Shown one piece after another: positions 19,706-23,933 of a stretch of 23,933 bases of DNA. Position 1 is the stretch's first letter. Every line of letters starts with the position of its first letter. Source of the stretch: CAYSVN01 sp964434585 (lineage in GTDB: Bacteria > Patescibacteriota > Gracilibacteria > Peribacterales > Peribacteraceae). The stretch is from positions 1-23,933 of the forward strand of contig CAYSVN010000014.1 in assembly GCA_964434585.1 (NCBI GenBank), in the 5' to 3' direction. Made by a program: the position numbers and the translations under genes. A model generated the notes under the pieces. That model did not search any database. It was given only the letters and a program-made list of their open reading frames with translations, and was not told the DNA's origin.

Positions 19706-20021
19706 TAAACAAATTTCAAATTCTTTTCGGTTTTGTATTAATAGTGAAACCGAAGAAATTGGCCATGCTTATTTATTTTTAATTACCAATGATTTACACG
19801 AACAGCCTTATGGCTTGTTAGAAGACCTTTATGTTAACCCCGACCATAGGAGTGAAGGGGTGGGCAGGAAGCTTGTAGAAGAAGTGATTTCTAAAGCCAA
19901 AGAGGTTGGATGCTATAAATTAATTGGAACCTCTCGTGATGAACGAGAAAAAATCCATACTTGGTACGAGCGGATTGGGTTTAAAAATTATGGTCGTGCG
20001 TTTAGAATGGATTTTGACTAA
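19692..20021 (+). CDS. GNAT-family N-acetyltransferase
   Basis: 109 aa. It has the central and C-terminal GNAT core: a strand with ETEEIGHAYLFLITND, then LLEDLYVNPDHRSEGVGRKLVEEVISKAKEVGCYKLIGTS, where RSEGVG is the acetyl-CoA-binding R/Q-x-x-G-x-G/A loop, and IHTWYERIGFKN as the last helix/strand. At 109 aa it is shorter than the usual 140-180 aa and lacks the first helices. Two ATGs in a row (19692, 19695) are possible starts. It overlaps the preceding small gene, and its TAA shares bases with the stop of khpB on the other strand (convergent 4-nt overlap CTAA). Substrate unknown. Confidence 0.8.
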   Translation: MMSVNKQISNSFRFCINSETEEIGHAYLFLITNDLHEQPYGLLEDLYVNPDHRSEGVGRKLVEEVISKAKEVGCYKLIGTSRDEREKIHTWYERIGFKNYGRAFRMDFD

Positions 20022-20557
20022 ATATCTAAATTATCAAATCCTTCCTCTAGTTTTACAGCTGGCTCTTCTGGCTCTAGTTCTACTTTTAGTTCTCCGTCAC
20101 CATCTGGGGCAATAACAAGGTGGCGATTTCGGCCTTCGCCTTCGCTATAAGTTGTTAAATCATCAAAATCTCCGCTATTAGCAATGTGTAAGTGTGCAAC
20201 ACGGCGGGCATAAGGGTTCATTGGTGGCATTGCTACTGCATGTCCCCATTTTCGTACTTTTAAAGCGCGGCTTTCTGCCATGTGTTTAATTTTTTCGTCT
20301 TGGTCTTTACGGTAGCCATCAACATCAATCACAATAAAAGGTGATTTTTCGAGTCCTTCCTTACTACGTACCATCGATTTAATAATTTCTTGTAATGCAT
20401 TTAAGGTCTCACCATGACGACCAATAATATAACTTGGTTTTTCGCTGGTAATATCTGCAATAATCATGTCATCAGCTTCGCGAATGGTAATTTCGGTAAA
20501 TGGTAAATTGCTCAAGGTTAGCAGTTGGCCGAGTATGTCTTTAATAGTATCTTGCAT
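20018..20557 (-). CDS. khpB: KhpB/Jag (EloR) RNA-binding protein, KH plus R3H domains
   Basis: 179 aa. KH domain about 1-85 with the GxxG loop in SYIIGRHGETLNALQEI; R3H domain about 90-152 (AESRALKVRKWGHAVAMPPMNPYARRVAHLHI, with R-x3-H in RRVAH), and a short acidic C-terminal tail. The N-terminal Jag_N domain of Firmicute proteins is absent, so this is the short form common in CPR. In Streptococcus and Lactobacillus KhpB with KhpA binds RNAs and tunes elongation and division; that role is carried over by homology only. An extended -10 (TG-c-TATACT, minus strand) ends 8 nt before the ATG. The often-linked yidC/oxaA, rpmH and rnpA genes are not nearby. Confidence 0.9.
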   Translation of the reverse strand: MQDTIKDILGQLLTLSNLPFTEITIREADDMIIADITSEKPSYIIGRHGETLNALQEIIKSMVRSKEGLEKSPFIVIDVDGYRKDQDEKIKHMAESRALKVRKWGHAVAMPPMNPYARRVAHLHIANSGDFDDLTTYSEGEGRNRHLVIAPDGDGELKVELEPEEPAVKLEEGFDNLDI

Positions 20558-20565
20558 GGGGCTGT

Positions 20566-20571
20566 AGTATA
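20566..20571 (-). promoter_or_regulatory. -10 TATACT (extended) for khpB
   Basis: The minus strand reads TG-c-TATACT, ending 8 nt before the ATG at 20557. Leaderless transcript predicted. Confidence 0.65.
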
Positions 20572-20589
20572 GCAGAGTTTTAAGTCAAA

Positions 20590-20690
20590 GGAAGCTTCAA
20601 GGTTGCAGATGTTGCAGGTGTGTCAGAGGTTAAAAAAGGACGCTTTTTAAACATTTGCCACCTTTTAGACTTCTGCAACACTTGCTTCCT
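20590..20690. repeat. Imperfect palindromic element, GTTGCAG family, copy 3
   Basis: Outer arms AGGAAGC...GCTTCCT; inside, GGTTGCAGATGTTGCAGG and GTGTCAGAGGTTAAAA face ACCTTTTAGACTTCTGCAAC. On the complement GTTGCAGAAGT-x-TAAAAGGT matches copy 1 at 18 of 19 positions. It lies between the divergent khpB and smpB promoters. Confidence 0.6.
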
Positions 20691-20714
20691 CTATAAACCC
20701 TTCGTATTAAACGG

Positions 20715-20720
20715 TATAAT
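20715..20720 (+). promoter_or_regulatory. -10 TATAAT deciding the TTG start of smpB
   Basis: Perfect TATAAT ending 9 nt before the TTG at 20730; no ATG lies in frame nearby. Leaderless transcription from a TTG codon is predicted. Confidence 0.65.
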
Positions 20721-20729
20721 CACTGCACT

Positions 20730-21167
20730 TTGAAAACCGTTGCTACCAATCGTAAGGCCCGCCATGACTATGAAGTTTTAGATACTTTTATGGCTGGTGT
20801 TATCCTTACAGGTGCCGAGGTTAAAAGTTGTCGATCGGGCCATGTTCACCTTAAAGGTGCCTATGTTACTGTTAATAATACTGGGCTCTATTTACGCAAT
20901 ATGACGATTGCTGCTTACCAACCAGCAGGTTTAAACCAAGTAGTGCGTGATGAATATCAGCTGTTACTTACTAAAAAAGAAATTAGCCAGTTGCAAAAAA
21001 AATTACAAGAGACAGGTTTAACGGTGGTACCCCTTAGTGTAAAAGCAGGTAATTTTATTAAAGTAGAAATTGCGCTTGTTCGTGGACAAAAAAAATACGA
21101 TAAACGTCAAAAGAAGAAAAGTATGGACATTGATAGACGGTTAAGGCGGGGCGATAGGGAGGTTTAA
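20730..21167 (+). CDS. smpB: SsrA-binding protein SmpB
   Basis: 145 aa, starting at TTG. Family landmarks: NRKARHDYEVLDTFMAGVILTGAEVKSCRSGHVHLKGAYV (about 7-46), YLRNMTIAAYQPA, TKKEISQLQKKLQETGLTVVPLS, KVEIALVRGQKKYDKR, and a basic C-terminal tail KKKSMDIDRRLRRG. SmpB binds the tRNA-like part of tmRNA and brings it to ribosomes stalled on broken messages; the tail reads the empty mRNA channel. The tmRNA gene (ssrA) is not in this window. It lies next to recR and opposite khpB, with its own promoter. Confidence 0.95.
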   Translation: MKTVATNRKARHDYEVLDTFMAGVILTGAEVKSCRSGHVHLKGAYVTVNNTGLYLRNMTIAAYQPAGLNQVVRDEYQLLLTKKEISQLQKKLQETGLTVVPLSVKAGNFIKVEIALVRGQKKYDKRQKKKSMDIDRRLRRGDREV

Positions 21168-21171
21168 CTAC

Positions 21172-21229
21172 AAGGATTTAGGAGTTAGGATTCAGCATAT
21201 TAAATACTGTATCCTTATTCCTAAATCCT
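21172..21229. repeat. Palindromic element of AGGATTTAGGA units between smpB and recR
   Basis: AGGATTTAGGA-n3-AGGAT-n-CAG (from 21173) faces its complement at 21208-21229 (20 of 23 positions match), loop about 12 nt. Different in sequence from the GTTGCAG family. It may terminate smpB or form a hairpin in front of recR. Confidence 0.65.
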
Positions 21230-21242
21230 CTATCCTATCCGC

Positions 21243-21836
21243 ATGCAACTCCCCCAGTCTATTCAGGCCGTTATTAACGAATTTAGCAAACTACCCGGTA
21301 TTGGTCATAAGTCTGCAGAACGCATAGCTTTTTACTTACTTCGGGCTTCTAAGGCTTCTCCAGAACGTTTAGGTCAAGCCTTAAGCACTCTTAAGCAATC
21401 GCTTTATTATTGCCGTACATGCCAAATGATAGCCGAACATGAGCAGTGTAGTGTGTGTACTGACCTTACACGTAATGCTACTGAAATTATGGTGACAGAA
21501 AGCCCGCTCGATGTTTTAGCGTTTGAGAAAACTGACTACAAAGGCCGTTACCATGTATTGCATGGTGTGCTTAGCCCTATTGATGGCTTTGGACCAGAAC
21601 AACTTAAAATGAAAGAACTTATTGATAGGTGTAATGCTGGTGGTATTACCGAGGTTATTATTGCTACGAATCCAGATGTAGAAGGGGAAGCAACTGCTGC
21701 TTATATTAAAAATCAGCTAGCTAACGTGGTACCAAGTATTACTCGCTTGGCTCATGGTTTACCAATGGGTGCAGATATTGAATTTGCAGACCAGGTTACG
21801 CTAAAGGAGGCGTTGGTAGGGCGAAGAGCCTTGTAA
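21243..21836 (+). CDS. recR: Recombination mediator RecR
   Basis: 197 aa, full length. Helix-hairpin-helix LPGIGHKSAERIAFYLL (17-33); C4 zinc finger CRTC-x8-CSVC (C57, C60, C69, C72); Toprim domain with IMVTESPLDVLAFE and GGITEVIIATNPDVEGEATAAYI; C-terminal Walker-like strand TRLAHGLPMGADIEFAD. RecR, with RecO (and RecF), loads RecA onto SSB-coated DNA at gaps. Near the comM gene it adds to a recombination/transformation theme, though linkage alone is weak evidence. TATCCT just before the ATG could be a -10 for a leaderless transcript. Confidence 0.96.
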   Translation: MQLPQSIQAVINEFSKLPGIGHKSAERIAFYLLRASKASPERLGQALSTLKQSLYYCRTCQMIAEHEQCSVCTDLTRNATEIMVTESPLDVLAFEKTDYKGRYHVLHGVLSPIDGFGPEQLKMKELIDRCNAGGITEVIIATNPDVEGEATAAYIKNQLANVVPSITRLAHGLPMGADIEFADQVTLKEALVGRRAL

Positions 21837-21936
21837 TGTTTTTCTGTAAAGCGTAGTATAATCTCCTTTTTTGTAACTCGTTGTTGCAATGAAGAGTTCT
21901 TTACAACACTTCGTAACCCCCCCTGGAGATTTACTT

Positions 21937-22341
21937 ATGGCTTGGAAAATACCTTTTGTAGGTAAAAAGAAAAAACCTGATAAAAAAGGAGGCACAAAAG
22001 ATCAAACAACGCCTGATTTTCAGCCGGTTGATTCAGCTGAACTGAAATTGGCAACCGTCCCTAACCCACTCAATTATGACTCGCTTTGTAGGGCGGTCGT
22101 ACAATGCTGCGGTTTTCAGAATCTTAACGATGGTCAACCACAAAAGAAAATGTGTGGCCATGCTGTCGTTGTTTATGTCTATGGAAAACAAGGTAACAGC
22201 ATCGCCATCTTTAACAGAGCGGCCAAACAGCGCGTTCTCGATGGTGGCGATAATGGTACGACAGAATGGTCACCACTTAAAGATCATTCAAAAAAACATT
22301 CGCTGGGTACTGTCGTTAAACTTCTCCGAGGAGTTAATTAA
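21937..22341 (+). CDS. Hypothetical protein with Shine-Dalgarno and atypical codons, 134 aa
   Basis: No family was recognised. The ATG at 21937 is preferred: TGGAG lies 8 nt before it and MAWKIPFVGKKKKPDKKGG reads as a natural basic start; an ATG at 21889 would add 16 residues. The body (SLCRAVVQCCGFQNL, KKMCGHAVVVYVYGKQGNSIAIFNRAAKQ) has four cysteines, mixed strands and a basic C-terminus (KDHSKKHSLGTVVKLLRGVN). GTC, ATC, CTC and CTG codons are frequent, in contrast with the AT-ending codons of the neighbours. TATAAT at about 21857-21862 is a possible promoter giving a leader of roughly 65-70 nt. It is followed by a strong terminator. Confidence 0.6.
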   Translation: MAWKIPFVGKKKKPDKKGGTKDQTTPDFQPVDSAELKLATVPNPLNYDSLCRAVVQCCGFQNLNDGQPQKKMCGHAVVVYVYGKQGNSIAIFNRAAKQRVLDGGDNGTTEWSPLKDHSKKHSLGTVVKLLRGVN

Positions 22342-22374
22342 CGGAAAATGCAAAATATGAGTGTTGCAGAGAAG

Positions 22375-22406
22375 AAACCAGAGCCTTTACCGGTTCTGGT
22401 TTTTTT
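22375..22406 (+). terminator. Strong intrinsic terminator
   Basis: An 11-pair stem (22375-22385 with 22392-22402, one G-U pair), six-base loop and seven Ts. It ends the 21937-22341 unit. Confidence 0.9.
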
Positions 22407-22419
22407 ATATAAAAGTCTG

Positions 22420-22425
22420 TACAAT
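22420..22425 (+). promoter_or_regulatory. -10 TACAAT for the gene at 22434
   Basis: TACAAT, then 8 nt to the ATG. Predicts a leaderless transcript starting right after the preceding terminator. Confidence 0.55.
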
Positions 22426-22433
22426 GTAATCTT

Positions 22434-22847
22434 ATGTCTTTAGAAGAGCTACAGCATAGGCAGCCAAAAAATGCATTCGAAAAAAGAATTGAGACCATTG
22501 AAAGCGATATCGATAATTTAACTATCGGTTATGCTTTACGTTTTGTGACTTTAATTAGCGGAACGATAAGTGCATACTTTGCACCAAATATCATAAAATT
22601 TATTTCAAGTTTTGATGGTGATGTTAGCGCGGCTGATGAAGTTATTGCCCAAGGAGGCCAATATATAATTATAGGAATATTAATTTTATTTTATATTGGT
22701 ATTACAAAAGGCCTTGATGCTTGCAGAGATTCACTTAAACAGGCATTTAAAAATCATCCTCATTATTTTAGACAGGCATTTAATAATATTAAAGATTCTC
22801 TTCCAGATAAAGTAAGCGATGAAGTGCAGGAAATAATGTCAAATTAA
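22434..22847 (+). CDS. Small membrane protein of unknown function, 137 aa
   Basis: Two hydrophobic segments, about 32-55 (GYALRFVTLISGTISAYFAP) and 73-93 (GQYIIIGILILFYIGITKGL), separated by an acidic loop (FDGDVSAADE); the N-terminal 30 and the C-terminal 45 residues are polar helical and probably cytoplasmic (RDSLKQAFKNHPHYFRQAFNNIKDSLPDKV). No family was recognised. Its TAA directly abuts the stop codon of the DsbA-like gene on the opposite strand, with no space for a separate terminator. Confidence 0.6.
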   Translation: MSLEELQHRQPKNAFEKRIETIESDIDNLTIGYALRFVTLISGTISAYFAPNIIKFISSFDGDVSAADEVIAQGGQYIIIGILILFYIGITKGLDACRDSLKQAFKNHPHYFRQAFNNIKDSLPDKVSDEVQEIMSN

Positions 22848-23549
22848 CTAACGTATCACACTTTTCATCCATCCCCTCATGTCTGCTTCGTATGGTAGGC
22901 CGGTTTGTTTTTCGCCGTCTAGTATAAGGGTTGGTACTACCGTCACTTCGTTTTGGGTTATTATTGTATCCTGGCTTACTATTAAATTATCAGTATCTGC
23001 GCTATTAATACATAAGCTAAAGGTATCAATATCTAAACCAATCACTTCATTATTACCAAGCAGGCTGGCTTTATTTGGCTCCTGCACATTAGTTAAAAAG
23101 TGATGTACAGCACCACCTTTATTTTGTCTGGCTGCACAAAGTAGTAAGCGCTGATTTTCAAAACTTTTTTCATATTTTTCAAACGCTAGCAGTGTTAAAT
23201 GGATTTGTAATTTTCCGGTTTTTACGTAGTCGTTTTTAAGCCATCCTAAATAATCATTATGGAAATCGTCACAATATTCACAATGGTATTCTGTAAAAAT
23301 TTGTAATGTATGGGGTGCCTCTAGGCTTCCAAAAACTAACGTACCATCTGGTAGTAATGTTTCGTTTTCTGTGCCGGTTGGTTTTATTTCTGCCGCCATT
23401 CCAGTGGCAGATTTTTGAACTGGCTGGAATGAATCACCAATTAAAACAGGGTCACTGTTTGTCATAACCGTGTTGTTTTTTTGTGTACCATTTTGGGCAG
23501 CACAACTACTTAATAGCACGATGATAAAAGAGAGATAAAATGACTTCAT
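22848..23549 (-). CDS. DsbA-like thioredoxin-fold lipoprotein
   Basis: 233 aa from the ATG at 23549. The frame is open to 23582, but only this start gives a proper signal, MKSFYLSFIIVLLSSC, with lipobox LSSC (Cys16). After a linker (20-65) comes a DsbA-type domain: FGSLEAPHTLQIFTEYHCEYC (redox motif C90-E-Y-C93), helical insertion (LLLCAARQNKGGAVHHFL), and VTVVPTLILDG with the cis-proline in place. Such membrane-anchored DsbA-like proteins oxidise or isomerise disulfides outside the cell membrane. Together with the SLH-thioredoxin it is the second exported thiol enzyme of the window, alongside SLH proteins with matched cysteines. Stop codon TAG. Confidence 0.85.
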   Translation of the reverse strand: MKSFYLSFIIVLLSSCAAQNGTQKNNTVMTNSDPVLIGDSFQPVQKSATGMAAEIKPTGTENETLLPDGTLVFGSLEAPHTLQIFTEYHCEYCDDFHNDYLGWLKNDYVKTGKLQIHLTLLAFEKYEKSFENQRLLLCAARQNKGGAVHHFLTNVQEPNKASLLGNNEVIGLDIDTFSLCINSADTDNLIVSQDTIITQNEVTVVPTLILDGEKQTGLPYEADMRGWMKSVIR

Positions 23550-23707
23550 AGATTCGTGATTCATTCTAGTACGTCTTCGCAATTAAAGTAAGCTGAATTG
23601 TTAAAATGGTACAATTATTCTTGCTATCACAAATGCTACGCCGGCATTGTTTCGGATCATAATAGTAGGATATTAATTTGCTACTTTGAGATAATTTTTT
23701 TATAACG

Positions 23708-23713
23708 TAGTAT
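23708..23713 (+). promoter_or_regulatory. -10-like TAGTAT for the gene at 23721
   Basis: TAGTAT ends 7 nt before the GTG; overlapping TATAGA ends 4 nt before it. Weak match, but it fits the leaderless pattern of the window. Confidence 0.35.
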
Positions 23714-23720
23714 AGAGCTA

Positions 23721-23933
23721 GTGACTAATAGAGTTTACATTTTAGGCGTTCCATTTGACCCACTAACTCCTAAGGAAGCGCAGGCTAAATTACTTGGTTT
23801 TTTAAATGATGATTCCGGCAAGCAATATCATTGCATGACTCCTAATAATGAGATGGTAGTGACGGCAAAACGTGACCAAAATTTCATGGACATTGTCCAG
23901 AACAGTCATTTAAATTTGGCTGATAGTACAGGA
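23721..23933 (+). CDS. WecG/TagA/CpsF-family glycosyltransferase, N-terminal part
   Basis: 71 residues, cut by the window end, with a GTG start. VTNRVYILGVPFDPLTPKEAQAKLLGFL and HCMTPNNEMVVTAKRDQNFMDIVQNSHLNLADSTG follow the N-terminus of the WecG/TagA/CpsF family (I-x-G-V-P-F/V-D...; T-x-N-x-E; L...ADG). Members transfer N-acetylmannosamine(uronic acid) to lipid-linked GlcNAc, starting wall teichoic acid or polysaccharide synthesis. In a cell with SLH proteins, this could help make the wall polymer that SLH domains bind; that is inference. The catalytic Asp of the next segment is not included in the window. Confidence 0.85.
   Translation, partial: MTNRVYILGVPFDPLTPKEAQAKLLGFLNDDSGKQYHCMTPNNEMVVTAKRDQNFMDIVQNSHLNLADSTG

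Noticed and set aside
5831..20690. Palindrome family as a CRISPR array
   Set aside because: Copies are kilobases apart, vary in length and have no regular spacers or cas genes.
23550..23582. TTG start (or the in-frame ATG seven codons in) for the DsbA-like gene
   Set aside because: The added basic residues come before a good lipoprotein signal peptide; the ATG at 23549 is the natural start.
1..23933. UGA read as glycine (code 25) or tryptophan (code 4)
   Set aside because: No in-frame TGA is needed to restore any gene; core genes are full length under the standard code. UGA appears unused rather than reassigned within this window.

Overview
The window is an AT-rich, gene-dense stretch of bacterial chromosome. 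It most likely comes from a Candidate Phyla Radiation (Patescibacteria) organism of the Gracilibacteria/Peregrinibacteria kind. That placement is inference. It rests on several surface proteins with S-layer homology (SLH) triplets, a SpoIID/LytB-type protein, a TrmB-type regulator, pseudopilin-like and thioredoxin-like exported proteins, many orphan small genes, and stop-codon usage: 33 genes have a visible stop and none ends in TGA (26 TAA, 7 TAG). No tRNA, rRNA, CRISPR array, insertion sequence or prophage was seen.

Layout. 1-2161: tail of a SpoIID/LytB-type gene, an orphan gene, a TrmB-like regulator and a helical protein of unknown function. 2216-7412: a surface-protein region on the minus strand, with three SLH proteins (unknown C-terminal domain, thioredoxin domain, HExxH metallopeptidase domain), a TPR-like protein and an orphan small gene. 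Two neighbouring SLH genes end in almost identical 51-bp terminator copies. 7455-9184: two membrane transporters (EamA/DMT type; YhhQ-type queuosine-precursor transporter). 9270-12203: LppM-like lipoprotein, MurB, a four-to-five-helix membrane protein and a small EamA-like protein. 12330-13975: a fourth SLH protein carrying an esterase domain, and a TrpR-family repressor. 14061-15509: two orphans and a histidine phosphatase, with palindromic operator candidates. 15599-17896: ComM/YifB ATPase, an NTF2-like protein and a pseudopilin-like protein. 17927-19415: consensus promoter, structured L10-type leader, rplJ and rplL. 19499-21836: orphan, GNAT acetyltransferase, KhpB/Jag RNA-binding protein, SmpB and RecR. 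21937-23933: orphan, small membrane protein, DsbA-like lipoprotein and the start of a WecG/TagA glycosyltransferase.

How it works together. The four SLH proteins share one wall-anchor design with different C-terminal parts, like a modular exoenzyme display set. Three of the four carry a matched cysteine pair in SLH repeat 2, and the window also encodes two exported thioredoxin-fold proteins that could act on such thiols. Most genes look like single transcription units. About fifteen have a -10-like hexamer ending only 6-10 nt before the start codon, which predicts leaderless mRNAs. The rplJL unit is the opposite, with a leader of about 250 nt. Two orphan genes (14061-14420 and 21937-22341) stand out by having Shine-Dalgarno-like sequences and different codon use. 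Several intergenic spaces hold imperfect palindromes, three of which share a sequence family.
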